From Bugula neritina (lineage: Eukaryota; Bryozoa; Gymnolaemata; Cheilostomatida; Bugulidae), in NCBI GenBank assembly GCA_964035545.1, contig OZ037765.1, positions 3,653,001-3,717,000 on the forward strand: a stretch of DNA of 64,000 nucleotides. The letters are read 5' to 3'. Within the stretch, counting starts at the first letter, position 1. Each line of letters begins with the position of its first letter. A program made the translations under genes and the position numbers. Shown piece by piece: positions 49,945-62,971 of this stretch. The notes beneath the pieces are model-generated. The model did not search any database, was not told the origin of the DNA, and worked only from the letters and a program-made list of their open reading frames with translations.

Positions 49945-52190
49945 ACCGAAATGACAACTCCCTCTTTCAGTATTAACAGATGACCAAGTCACTACAATTA
50001 GACTTTGGCTGGCTCCAAGCTGTCTTCTTATTTATTTTTATTGTGCATATAATTACAATGATAAAGCAGAATTTTTATTTTATTTTCAGATACCATTCTT
50101 TATAAAGATATTACGGAAATATATTTGAATTGTTTCTGTTTATTCGTATCTCTATCACTCTCCAGTAAGCTAGGCATTACTGCGGTCTGCCTATTTTTAT
50201 TTTGCTGCCCTTTAATTATTTTAACCTTCCTTCCCAGGTTGTTTTTTTTCAAAAACGTGTATCAGATTGCTAATTTATATGCGGGTATTTTACATAATGT
50301 AAGTCATAACTCTACTAAATACAGGATAATAATATTTCTTGTGTTGAAAGAATATTATTTTTCAGGCAACTAATTACTGCAAAATATTTATCATTAAAAT
50401 AATAACTTATATCTAAAATAGTAGTTGAAAGCTTTAAAAACTTTTAAAATACAATCTTCAAAACCAACAGTATCTGTTTAGAATAATTCTACGGCATGAT
50501 GTCATAACATGAGTTTATAATGCTTTTATACGAAGTTATGGCTTAGGCCTTAAAATATTGAACTTAGTGTGGATACTCTTGAAAATATTATTTCTATGTC
50601 TATTGTACTGATGAATATAGCAATAATATCTATTTATATAATGTTATCTTGTACCTACAGTGTTGCAGTAGCTCTCTAGTGTGAAGTGAAAGCTCAACTG
50701 TATATAAATAATTTTCCATTCTATAACCTGCAAACAAAAGATAGAAAAAGCACAATGAACCTTCTAATGCAGCACAGGAGCAATTATGACTGAATGCTAT
50801 TTTCAACATCACCAATGGCCTTTACTGCGATTTAAACCATTGACTTTGTGTTCACTTTAATGCCATGCAGTCCTTTAACCATTAGAACACAGCTGCTCCT
50901 ACAGTTGTATGATACACATTGTATGTATGACAACATCTATAATAATAAACTTATAGTGTTTATTACACAACATAATATAATAAATGAGACAATTATACAC
51001 TATGATATTTTTATCAAACATGTTTGGTATTGCTATTTCTGAGCATGTCTGTTAAAACAAACGCAAAACTTTAGTCGATTACGCGGTTGTATGCAACCCT
51101 TAATTTTAAAGCACTTTTAATGCATAATAGAAAATTATTATGATACATATTGTCACTTAATACATAATATATTATTATGAACAACTATTTAAGACATATA
51201 TTTGCTGACTGACTACATACATACATATATGTATGTATATGATATGTCAATTTATCATGGCAGTTTAAATAATTGTAAGATAATGAGTTAGTAATTATTA
51301 TTTAAAATTAAGATATAGAAAAAATTGAAAAATGACAAATTGCTTGGAATAATGTAGATTTAAAAAAATACATAATAATCACCAAAAATTATGATTATGA
51401 AATTTTAGAAACTTAAACCTAAAGCCAACATATTATTTCTCTTACGTTGGCAATTCATTGCAGAATAAATTAGAGTTATCCCTCTTCTCTTCTGTTTCAT
51501 TAAATCGCGTGTCAAAATGAAACCACTACACGTGAAAATATATCGCGTCCCTTAATCATAACCAAATACACACAAAGATTGTCGTTGAAATAATTTAAAT
51601 TTAAAATTATACGTAATTAAAAAAAACTGGTGTTTTCAAAATAAAAATTTTTATAATGACATTGTAAAACTGAATGAAACGTTATGCACTTAGGCTGTGT
51701 CAAGCAAAAAGTTTTGATGCGGAATTACACTATGTAAACAAGGTTTAATTCATTGCATTATGCCCGTAGGTGCCCTAACCGAAGCTTATCGATCAAAGTG
51801 TTGGAGTGAAAGTTTGTAATCTGCTTCATTGATCGCATACTGGTTAAACACCAATCGCTATCTACTGAACAGTGTCAGTTACTACAGCCAGTTCCGTCTG
51901 GTGTTATTGGTGAATTGCACGTCTGTTTATTAACATTACTACTGCGAAAGGTTATAACTTACATTAATATTAATTTATAAGTTATAAATATAGGGCTGGT
52001 TTTACTTTTAGCGACTCCAGGCTTTAGTAATAGTTGTAAACTGAGAAACCGAACGTTGGTTTGATTTAATTTTCTCAATTTCAGTCAATATTTTTGAAAA
52101 CTGGAAAGTAAAATTTTCATCATGCCACCTGAAAGGATTTAAACTTTTTAAAAACTAAAAGCGAGACTATCTTCATCTTGTATAGCAGAG
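49945..52190. other. Intergenic region between the PNPLA8-like and TMEM132-like genes
   Basis: About 2.2 kb holding the 3' UTR of the PNPLA8-like gene (an ATTAAA lies at 50393-50398, with no strong AATAAA nearby), one SINE copy and the upstream region of the TMEM132-like gene. No further exon is visible. Confidence 0.5.
50762..50905 (-). repeat. tRNA-derived SINE, copy 5, lacking the hairpin tail
   Basis: The minus strand reads GAGCAGCTGTGTTCTAATGG then TTAAAGG, the B-box-like TGGTTTAAATC, and the family body TTGGTGATGTTGAAAATAGC ... AATTGCTCCTG. The head and body agree with copies 1 and 6. Confidence 0.7.
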
Positions 52191-55100
52191 ATGAAGTTTA
52201 ACTCTATCCTCCCTAGTTCCAAGGCACTAGAGCAAATACTGTTCATATTTCCAGTTGCTTTTCTGCTGCTTTTCTCTTCTGTAGATGGTAAGTGCACTAT
52301 TTTATTATCAAAAGTAAAAGTAGCTGAGCTTAACAGTGTTTCAGTATTGCACAGTATTTGATTTGTCATTGTGCCTATATGAGTATAACACTAATTTTGG
52401 GGTATCAATTTTTCATTACGGCATGTTGAAGTGATCATATAATAATAAACATTTCATGTAATTATGAAGTTGCTGTAATCTTACATTAGATTCATCAATA
52501 TCAATATGCCTCTTGGTTTGTAGTCAGGGTTGAAATGCCAACTTTGAAAACTGCAACAAATTAGTGTCAATGTAGAACATTTGATGAAATACACAAAACA
52601 TGCACAGCCACATGCCTCAAATATTTTCATTTTGCACCTGCTTTTAATCAACATTTTACCTGTTGCTTTAACTTAAATCGAAGGCAACCCAGAACATTGA
52701 TTTTAAATATAATATGCTACTATGGCAAAGATTGCATGGATATTAATTTGAATACCGAAGAGCATAGCTATAGGTGTTTAATCATGGTGATGATGTACTA
52801 ATAGTAATTGAGTAATTCAATACCCAAACCTCAGGTTGAGGTAGTTTAAAATTTGCAAATATGAGTATTAACTAAAACAATCATGTAAGGGCCATTGCTG
52901 ACTATAGTGTTAGTTGTGTCATCAATATCAATATGATCATTTCTCCTATACTCCACTATTGAGGGCTGTTACTGTGGCATGTGATATCCTGTAACTTGTT
53001 GTGTTGCTCAAGATTCCAGTATAAATTTCAGTTTTTTATGTATGACTATTGAATAACCCTCAAAGAAGTCACTTGCTTTGAATGACAATTGTATAAGGGA
53101 TGGGAAATGTTTAGCATAGTTTTAGTAAGAGATATGCCTCTTCTAACACAACACTAATATTTTGTACTACGAGTATGTTGGCACTGGTGCAAAACAATTA
53201 AATTGCTTAGATTTGTGGTCACAAAACACAATGCAGTGTAGCAAAACCTTTGACATGCCAATCTTTATTAAAATAATTTGACATTTGCACAAGTTAGTAT
53301 GGACTATTGTTTACACTATATTGACAAATTATAGACATTGAAAAATCCATTTCAATACTACTAGAAAGATAATATGTTCTACAACTTTTCAAAATTAGGA
53401 ATGCATTTAACGTAGCTTAGTGATTTTGTGACGCGACGTTCTAATCAATTCACACAAGAAGTCGCAATGAATAGGATGGGTTAGAAGCGAAGGGTATTGT
53501 GATTGACTAACGTGTTTAATATTATAATACTGCGTGCACTGAAATGCTAATTAATGCTGGCTGTCAACCTCATTTATAGGCAATGTTTTCAAATATGTAG
53601 TTAGTAGTCCCTTGTGACATTATGAATAGAGTATGGAGATTTGATTAGCAAGTACAAAGGCATATTAGTATAAGTAAATTAGTGTAGTAGGCACGACTGC
53701 GGTTTACTAAGCTAAGCAAAGTTGTTATTTATGCTGATCAAGCTACTTCATTTTATACCAAGACAACTTATGATGTAATTACATTCTATTTCAAACTGTC
53801 TCTTTTTAGTCTTTAATTAATCTAACTTGTATTTATCAGACTAGATCAAAGTAGATGTAAGGCTAATGATATTTTATGATGCTAATGATAAGAGAGTTTG
53901 CTGCGGCCTGCATTTTCTGTTTTACCCTTTTTAGGAGTGAGTTCCAATCAAGATATAAGAGTAGAAAATGGGGAGGGGTTCTTAGTCCACCCTATAGTTC
54001 CCACTCTATATCCAGTAGACACGCAATCCGTAGAAAGACAGTCCTTTTATATATACAATCAAAACACGGCTACGAAAATCTCATCTTATTTCGGTAGTCT
54101 GAGAGCTGAGCAGAACATTACCTACGCCCTCAATGACTACAGCAACGCCGATCCACTCTCGCTAAAAGTTGTGAATATAGACGGGTACGCCAACATCACC
54201 GCCCATCTCGTACAGACTACTGTGACCAACACTAAGCCTAATCTCAAAGTGCTAGTTCACAGCGACCACCACCTGCAGACCAGTCTGTGTGTGAGAGTGT
54301 TTGCTAAGAAGAGTAACTTAGAGACAGTCTCGGGGTCATGTTTCCTGGAGAAAGATGGCGGAGCTGAAAGTGAGGCTGTGATATGTATGGCCACCGTCCC
54401 ACTGCCGTACGAGTGGTGGTCCTCCAGAGATATTGACGTGTATTTTGACGTGCAAAGCGTTGAGGTCTGCACACTGAACTCTAACTACTTGCCTTCATTC
54501 ACTCTACCAGATGATGCGTTCTCTGTCGGAGAGGTTGTGTTGATGTTTGATGATCGTCATGGTAACAAAGAGATAAGGGAGGATGCTAATATAGGACTCT
54601 CTGTACCAGACAGACCCCAGCAGGTGGGTCAGGTGTTCACGGCAGCTGTCAAGTTGTACCCAGCCTCTGAAGTGGATCTGTTTGTTGTCAGGTAAGGAAT
54701 CAAACCTTCTTTAAGATCCTTCTAGAAAGAAGTTTTTAGTTATCTGATTAAATTGCTTAGTCACCAGGTTCTTTCTGATCCCCTGTTCCTTAGAGTTGGT
54801 ATAGTAAAGGAGAAATTGAGAAGCCCATGTTCTAAGTGAAAAATGTTATTTTGCATTCGAGAATCCCATCCTATGCCCCAAACCAAAATTATCAAAGACA
54901 GTTGAGGAACTTGAACTATTAAAATTTCTCCTTTACTGCACTGTACTTACTAGGTATACTAACTAGACAAGCTTCTGGAAGGCAGAAATGGTCCATTAGG
55001 AAAAGTCAACAGAGATAGGCCAGCAATAATAAAATTGTTTTTGCTCTTCAACCACTTTATGATCCATTAAAGGCTTTTTAGAGTAATTTGAATGCCCATA

Positions 55101-58100
55101 AAAACCGGTTATGACCTTTATCAAACCACAGGAAATCACCCAGCCAGAGACTGTGGCATTTCGTCTGCAACTGCTCATGTTAATTAGACACCATTCAATA
55201 GAAAGGATCAGTAACACCGAGGGTGTGATCCTCTAACACAGTAGTTAGTAGCAGGTCGTAGTATAGCGTAGTATTTCACAGTGAAGAGTTATAACAGTGA
55301 GTAGATGAGTGGCCACTTGACTGGCGACTTGATTCAACATCAAAGGGACTTCAATAGCCCATCCAGAACTCTAAGCACACAGTATAATAATCCTGTGAAA
55401 TATGAAAACCAATAATATACAGGCATATGTCTGTAGAAACCTTGCAAGTTGTAAATCAATCATGTTACTCCATTATTAACTGCAAAACTTGGGCGAGGCT
55501 GGCAGTTGAATTACCTAAGAGTTATTTATTTGCCAAATTTCAAAGTGACCTCAAACTAGCCAATACAAATCGGTCATTACAAATGAGTACAATTAAAAAA
55601 AAGAGTTTTCAAAGGTCTTCCACTCTCCATTTAGTAGAATATATTTGAGTTATTTATAGTAACTGTGTATTTACTGCAGAGTTGAACTTGGCGATGGACT
55701 GACTCTCAAGTCTGTGAATAGTTCAGATCCTAGAAGATGGACTGTGAGAATGCGTAGAGCTGGCAGCAAAAGTGTGGTGGATATTGAAGCTTTGGCAGCA
55801 GCTGGCGTCGTGCCATCCCTCAAGTGAGTCATTTCCTAGACTGTCTACCAACTCTCATAGCCTGCAGACCTGCCCCAGTGAATCTAACAACTTCATTTAA
55901 TTCATTAGCTGAAATAACAAAAATGAACTTTTTATTTACAGTGTAGGGTTTTAGATTACTGCTAAAATAAATATTTTCTATCATTTAGTACAGAAAACTA
56001 CCTTTCACTTCTCCTGTCTACAATCTTGTATAATCTAACTTACTTTTTTCAAATTTAACTGTGGTGATCCCCATACAATATACTTCAGCGTGTATTTGAT
56101 AATTATAAAAGAATCCAACATGATAAATTCAGACTACAAACACATGGTTGCTGTATCAATGTGATAAGCATATGCTAAGTATATCCTGTAGTAAGGACAT
56201 CCTCTGATATTTAGTTAGCTTATCTTCTGCTCATCAACTGTGAGTCATTAAACTCTTCAACTTGTCACAAAAGGTAATTCAAGTGTCACACTGAGTATCC
56301 ATTCATATTATGGTCACTTAGTTCTTTGATTTCTTAGTATTGTTTACTTAGAGATTTCTATTCTCTAAACTCAAAGTTAGTAATATGAGCAAATTTGCTG
56401 TTGATTGACACTGCAATGTGCTGTAGATAACCATCTATCAGAAATGTAGATAACCACTTCAAAGAGATGCAGATCACCTCTGATAGTACAATTTTGTTAG
56501 TTTATTAATCTAAAATGTACTGTTTGCTGTCCCTGTTTGCTGTCACCGGTTGCTGCTGTTGTTGTAGGGTTCAGGAAGTCATCAAGCTAAACTTTGAGGT
56601 GTCAAGGCCAACTGTGGAATTAGAGGCCAACATAAGGTGGACTATGGAGTACGTTACAACCAAAGGGGAGCAGATAAGGACAATACTTACACCTATACCT
56701 CTGTCCAGAGCGGATCAAATTACTCACCTGGTACCTGTACTCAAGGTGGGTCTATCAACTGTCCCGTTTACTTTTAAACAACTTTCCCAAAGCAATACAA
56801 TGTATCAGCAAACTTAGTTATTTAACAAATTATATCAAGCTGTTTATAGTTGTGAGGGTAAAGGGTTTATTATGTGGTGCAGGAGTAACTATGACTGAAT
56901 GCTCTTCCTAACATCACCAATGGCCTTTACTGGGGGTCAAACCCATGGCTACTGGTTTATTAAGCCAGTGCTCTAACCCCTAGACTACAGCTGCTCCCTA
57001 TTTAATTAATTATATAGTAGTTATTTATATTTTTAATGTCTATGGTTTTCTGTCTTATTAATTTCTACCATTTCTAAGAAATCATCAAAAAAACTGTCTG
57101 AATTACACTGTTTGAGATAAGCTGCGTGATCATGTAATTTACAAGATAAATACATGAAAAGACACATTGACTGCTCATCATTCTGTTATTTGTATTTTTT
57201 GCAAATATCAACCATCTTATCCTGATTTTAAATACTTTTGGGTTAATAATTTCAGCTTAACACAAGTTGTGCGGTTTAGTTCTTCCAAGAATCATCTCGC
57301 AGTCCCGGTTTCTGAGTTAATTTCTCAAGTTGTAGCGGTTTGGTGTTCCAAATATGACTAGAATGTATTATATTTCTAGAAATTTCTCTACTCTTAATTA
57401 TAACAAATTTTTGCAAAATTACTGGGACAGTTACTGCTGCTTGGATTGTAACCTCCTCACTAATAGCATATAGTAGTGTGTGCATGTAACGCTGAATTTA
57501 TAACTAATAGTTCTACAGTAGTAAGTGTGTGTATGTAACGCTGAATTTATAACTAGTAGTTCTGCAGTATTGAGCGTGTGCATGTAATACTGAACTTATG
57601 AGCCATTACTTTGAACAGTTATGCAGCATACAATATAATTATTACACGTAATTGAGTCAAACATTTTCTGCTTTAAGATAAACAAAAAGCAGTTATAAAA
57701 ATAGTGATAATATAAAGCGGCTGACCTTTGATAATTGAATTAGTTCAAGTGGCTGTATTATACACAGAAAACATTGATTTAGAGTAGGGTTTGCATTGTT
57801 CAACACTGCATTGCCCTGCAGTGTGTTTTCAAACTAATAAAGGCCTCTGTTTGCATTCCCTGTAGTTCAAACAATACCACTTGCCACCTTTGTAATGGAC
57901 TGTTACATAAAATAATATTTTTACAAGTTGAAAAATTACAGCTTAAATTCATTACCTAAAACTGATAAAATCATTCCTGAAAGTTTAGATGAAAGGAACT
58001 TTTTTTAGGCTGGGTGATTAAGCTTTATCATTTTTTTGCACCGAAAACCAATTTACCTGTATTTTTTGTTGCAATCTATCAAAGGTGAGAACCATTGGGA

Positions 58101-61100
58101 GGTATTGCCTAATCAGCTCTTCTTACCAAACATGATTTAATGTTTCCTATAGAAGTTAACATCAAAAGCTTCTGACCAGCTTCTGAACTTGCCTTGTGGT
58201 TGGAAACCTCTGAACTAATGAATTCTCCCTGCTTATAAACCCATAAAACTATTTCTAATGTTTAGACAGACTATCAAATAACCAACTGTTATCAAATTAT
58301 CAGTCAACCGGTCCTTCAGTTTCCAACTGCGACTTCAATCAAATGCCATCACAGTTTTCTCAAGCAAAAAGTTTTCTTTTATCTCCACCCGTCTGCTTAT
58401 TTGCTGAGTAAGCCGGTTGTGCAATTTCCCAGCAGGCCAGTTCACTGAATAATCTCCTTGATTGTCTTAGCGCCAGATTTATTGATTATTTTTGAAGTTT
58501 CCTAATAGACCATGTAAGCTTGGTACATTTAGTACCTTGTACCAATTCTAGAATACTCACCACTATAACTTATATAAACTTCTGCAAGTTCAAATGCAAA
58601 ATGCATACTTCTAGGAAATAGCTGTGCAACTTTTATTACATGCATTATTTTATTTCGTATCTTAAATTTATGAATCATGAGTTCATTTTTCAAAATGTTT
58701 AATTTAAGTGCTTAAAAATGCAAATAAAAAGTACAAGTTTAAAAAAATACCCTGGTGCAAGTTGACCACAGCCCCAGCTGTTTTGGCAAAACACATTTAA
58801 TGACATTTTCATCGACATAGTGGTAAATGGGCTGGTTGTTTTTGGCAGATGGGTAGCACGCTGGCTGGCTGCAACTTTATACAATTCTGATTGGCTGGAC
58901 TCTACATGACCAGCTAATGATTGTATCTGATTGGCCTAATAATTCATTTGCATTTAAAAATGTAGAGTTTTATATAAGTTATAGTGGTGATGTTTTAGGG
59001 TTGGTACACACCCCTTTTTTGGTTGAGTTTTATAGTCTGATCATGCTGTAGTCATGTACAACACTTCAGTGTATGAGGAAATTATTAGTATTACGAAATC
59101 TGTTTTGGCTTATATTTCTATGCCAGTTTTCTGACTTGGTTTGTAATAAACCATAGGCAGCTATATAACTTAGGTGATTTCATCGAAGGTAGACACTGTT
59201 TAGGTGCAGCAAATCAAACACTGTTGTTACTATTGCAAAACAGTAGCAATAGCATAGCACAGTCAGCGAACTGTAATGGCAGTGCTGCACCATATTTATC
59301 AGCACTAGCATATATTTACAGCACACTGACGAACACATGTATAAGCATGTGCTAAGCATAAATTAGTTGCTTATGTACCCACCATTATTTTACTTAAAAA
59401 AATTACAACAGTAATTTTTTCAACTTGGTTGCATATTTATTTGCAGGAGTTAAAATGCACAGCTTTTAGCAATAGACAACATAGACGATTTACATAAAAA
59501 TGAGCTTTAACCTGTAGTGCTTGGCATGCTAGTTTATACTGTTACAATTGGTATCATCACCAGTTTGTACATGATTTCCTTAGTGAAACAGCATGTTATC
59601 CCACAAATGCAATGCCATCAGCCATAGGACAATACAGTCCAGTTTCTTTCAACTATGAAGTAATTTTGTTAGCAGCTTGCTTCATTTTTAAGTGATATTT
59701 AATGTGAGCTTCTCAGTCTCAAGTCATTGTTCGAGCAAATATCTGCACCTAGCTCTGAAGCTATACTAATGAGTTTTCAATACATGTTTTTCCTCACTCA
59801 AAGTAATTATCAACCACCATTGAGGCAGGAAGATGACAAAAACATTCTGAGGGCTAGTATCCAACACCATATGCCAGCCATTAAAACTTCACTATAGTGC
59901 TTCCGGAGCACACCTATTTCTACTATACCATGGCGATCTTCTTACAGTATTTACTTATTTCCTGGCCATGCCACCTGGAAAGAAAGGTCATTTTCAACTG
60001 ACTAGAATGCAGTAACTCTAAACTAAATTAATTGCTATCCTTAGAATCCAGGTTAAAAGAGCAATCAACCCATAAAAGACTTGATATCCTAAATAGTCCT
60101 GGAGGTGTAAGCTTACTGTTTGCACCTCTTTTAGAAAAGATTATAATATTCTGCTGTGCTTTCTGCAGCCACCCTTGGTAACCAATAAAGTGTAGCACTT
60201 TATAAAAATTTTTTTGGTGTGCTATTGTATATGCATGTGCTATACCACTATGCTTTGTAAGCTAAAGTCTGATATTAATGGTTTTTGGGTGAAATAAAAT
60301 GGCAGCTCAGACTCGATGCTTATTTTGGATAATATTCTGTTGGTAACATTGTTGTATGCAGTCAGTGTTGAAATATAATGCCTTCATTACAGTTTTAGTG
60401 GAATCAGCGGTTTCTCTGTAAATATCATGTTGCATCACACAATATGAAAAAAATGTTCATCAAATCCAATGTTTAATCATCATTTATTCTAGCATATACC
60501 AGAGAACCTTTGTATTTTACCCAACTGACTAAAACATGTATTGAAAACTCATTAGTAAAATTGTTGATGTTATTGCAGTAGCTTCACAGCTAAGTGTAGG
60601 CACTTCATCCAGCAATAGTTTGAGGCTGATTACTTCACAGTTAAAAGAATCTAGAGTCTAGATTCTAGAGTCTAGACTCTAGAGTCTAGACTATATTGTC
60701 CCATGGCTGATGTCAGTACATTTGTAAGATAATCATGCTGTTTCGCTAAATAAATCGTATACAAGAAAGGGTTATCAACATGGTATTATAGGTGATGATA
60801 CCAACTGGCAATATAGACCCACATGCAAGGCATTACATGTTAATACTAATTTTTATACAAAATGTCTACATTATTTGTGCAATTAAACTCTTGCAGATTA
60901 ATATGTGATTGATTAAAAAAGCTACTGCTATATAAATTTAAAATAAAACAGTAGTGAGTGCACAAGCAAATAATTTATGGTTAGCGTGGGTTCATGCATT
61001 TGTAATATGCATGTGAAGCAATTTTTTAAATTATCACATTAAAATAGGCTGAAGCACAAAATAATCAGACTATGAGAATGTATTCAGTAATATGCATTGA

Positions 61101-62971
61101 TTTAAAACTAAATCATGAAATGATTATCATTTTTGCAACCTCTGTACTTGGTAGACAGGATAGAGAGGGGTGATGTGACTGCTGTAACTGCGTTACTGCT
61201 CTACATACTAACAGACTAGGCTAGTGTATTTAGGTGCCTTACATAAGATATTTTAATAAAACTGGTGAGTTTAGTGTGGCCACTGCCATTGCAGCTAGGT
61301 GACTGTGCAAGTGTGCTATGCTCTCACTACTGCTTTGCAATAAAACCAAGTAACAGCACTGGTTGATTTGATGTTCTAAGGTCTAAGTAATGTCTACCTT
61401 TGATGAAATCACTCAAGTTAGAACAGCCTGCATATGGTTGATGAAAAACTAAGTCAGAAAACTGGCATAGCAATATAAGCCAAAACAGATTTCGTAATAC
61501 TAATAATTTCCCCATACACTGAAGTATTGTAGATGACTACAGCATGATCAGACTATAAAACTCAACAAAAAAGGGGTGTGTTATACCAACCCTAAAACAT
61601 CACCACTATAACTTATATAAAACTCTACATTTTTAAATGCAAATGAATTATTAGGCCAATCAGATACAATCATTAGCTGGTCATGTAGAGTCCAGCCAAT
61701 CAGAATTGTATAAAGTTGCAGCCAGCCAGCGTGCTACCCATCTGCCAAAAACAACCAGCCCATTTACCACTATGTCGATGAAAATGTCATTAAATGTGTT
61801 TTGCCAAAACAGCTGGGGCTGTGGTCAATTTGCACCAGGGTATTTTTTTAAACTTGTACTTTTTATTTGCATTTTTTAAGCACTTAAATTAAACATTTTG
61901 AAAAATGAACTCATGATTCATAAATTTAAGATACGAAATAAAATAATGCATGTAATAAAAGTTGCACAGCTATTTCCTAGAAGTATGCATTTTGCATTTG
62001 AACTTGCAGAAGTTTATATAAGTTATAGTGGTGAGTATTCTAGAATTGGTACAAGGTACTAAATGTACCAAACTTACATGGTCTATTCCAATTCAGTCAG
62101 AATCATTTGTTTAAATTATGCAAATTTTTCAATAACAACTGTTGAGTAGCCATGCTGGAATTCATTCCAACTTTAATGACGTGGTTAGAAATGACCAGCA
62201 CTGAGATATTGGTTAGAAATTGTGGTTTTAAAACATACCAATATTTCATTTCATGAATGAATTTACAGTCAACCTTAAAGTTCTTAAATAATGCTAATTT
62301 AATCAGCTGCTCAGTAAATGTGGAAGATGGGTTGAAGCTAGTGGAGGGGGTTGGGGGAGTGGAGGGAGGGGTTAGAGGGAGTTGAAGGGGGATGAATGAT
62401 ACCGCAACCACTTTGCTGTAATATTTGTGATAATACAGCCGTAATGCTCAACAGTGAGATCTATAAGATTTGCTATTGTACATTCCAATTATATGTGATT
62501 CAAATTAACTTTTTTTCTGTAAATACCATATAATTTATTATAATAGCATTGTGTTATAATGATAACATCATGAGAATATTATGGCGGTTATACATTAAAA
62601 TTTATGTTATAGTATATAATACTCAACACCTTCTATTTGGAATGAAAAGCCATATTTTATATTTTGCAATGTTATTATACAATAAATTATAAAATTTATA
62701 GTTATTTATTATACATGATGTATTTCCTAATGGACAGGATAATTGCTCTCATTTATATATTTATCAGTGCAAAAACTTCATCAAAAGTTTAATGCTGGAC
62801 ATCAAAGTGTTTAATGTTACTTTACAGACACATGAGCTGGTGAGTCTGAGACAGTTGACTGATACTGTTCCTACTGTCCCGGTATGGCTGTACGCCATCG
62901 ACCGGAGTGGCAGAATCTCATTGGTCAACTCTAAGAGCAAATGTAGGTCAACCCGCTCCAGCATTTTAGAG
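52191..62971 (+). CDS. TMEM132-family membrane protein, 5' part (continues past right edge)
   Basis: Five exons join in phase: 52191-52287, 53935-54691, 55680-55823, 56568-56745 and 62828-62971, giving 440 codons. The last ends in phase 0 at GAG|gtaagt, so coding continues beyond the window. MKFNSILPSSKALEQILFIF followed by PVAFLLLFSSV is a signal peptide. The large second exon carries the TMEM132 N-terminal pattern: PVDTQSVERQSFYIYNQ, then PNLKVLVHSDHH, LCVRVFAKKSNLETVSGSCF, a Cys-containing VICMATVPLPYEWW and VGEVVLMFDD. Later exons give the Ig-like beta segments (VGQVFTAAVKLYPASEVDLF, IRWTMEYVTTKGEQ, VPVWLYAIDRSGRISLVNSK ending in KCRS). TMEM132 proteins are type I membrane proteins with extracellular Ig-like domains, proposed to act in cell adhesion. 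The membrane segment should lie in exons off the window. Paralogue assignment is not possible here. Confidence 0.88.
56855..56998 (-). repeat. tRNA-derived SINE, copy 6, best preserved head and body
   Basis: The minus strand reads GGGAGCAGCTGTAGTCTAGG then GGTTAGAGC (A-box region), a tRNA-like middle, GGGTTTGACCC (B box), the body TTGGTGATGTTAGGAAGAGC and CATTCAGTCATAGTTACTCC, ending near TAATAAACCCTTTACC. It is in the fourth intron of the TMEM132-like gene. Confidence 0.75.
57476..57600. repeat. 49-bp tandem repeat, about 2.6 copies
   Basis: Units begin GTGTGTGCATGTAACGCTGA and run through ATTTATAACTAATAGTTCT. The second copy starts at 57525 and differs at a few positions. The third is partial and more diverged. 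Located in the fourth TMEM132-like intron. Confidence 0.85.
58557..58990. mobile_element. 434-bp TIR element, left copy
   Basis: Bounded by the terminal inverted repeat CACCACTATAACTTATATAA at its left end and the reverse complement at its right end. It has no coding capacity. The right copy at 61600-62034 is nearly identical in the opposite orientation. The copies differ by scattered substitutions and small length changes. No target duplication is obvious, which is expected if the unit was copied together with its flanks. Confidence 0.75.
60646..60692. repeat. CTAGAGT palindromic tandem repeat
   Basis: Repeats of TCTAGAGTCTAGA. The core CTAGAGTCTAGACTCTAG is a perfect palindrome. It lies in the spacer of the large inverted repeat, about 350 bp from the geometric centre. 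Confidence 0.85.
61600..62034. mobile_element. 435-bp TIR element, right copy, inverted
   Basis: Has the same terminal repeats as the left copy and matches its reverse complement over the whole length, for example the shared words CAAAACAGCTGGGGCTGTGG and ATGTCGATGAAAATGTCATT. The open frames on opposite strands at 58699-58884 and in this copy are incidental. Confidence 0.75.
62335..62392 (+). other. G-rich tract with quadruplex potential
   Basis: The plus strand carries at least six separate runs of three or more G (GGAGGGGGTTGGGGGAGTGG, then AGGGAGGGG, AGAGGG, AAGGGGG) in about 55 bp. This fits the G3+N1-7 pattern on the strand matching the transcript. It lies about 250 bp right of the large inverted repeat and 440 bp upstream of a TMEM132-like exon. 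Confidence 0.7.

Larger units (their letters stand above)
58504..62087. mobile_element. 3.6-kb inverted-repeat (foldback-like) structure
   Basis: The left arm (58504 to about 59290) and the right arm (about 61275 to 62087) are inverted copies of each other. They are nearly identical from the outer ends through the embedded 434-bp element and become patchier toward the centre. The spacer is about 2 kb with no coding frame. The arms begin AATAGACCATGTAAG. I could not define a clear target duplication at the outer ends, so it may be a foldback-type transposon or an inverted segmental duplication. It occupies the fourth intron of the TMEM132-like gene. Confidence 0.8.

Noticed and set aside
50125-50373. 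Hydrophobic 82-codon frame after the PNPLA8-like gene
   Set aside because: T-rich sequence gives Leu/Phe-rich frames by chance. It lies in the probable 3' UTR.
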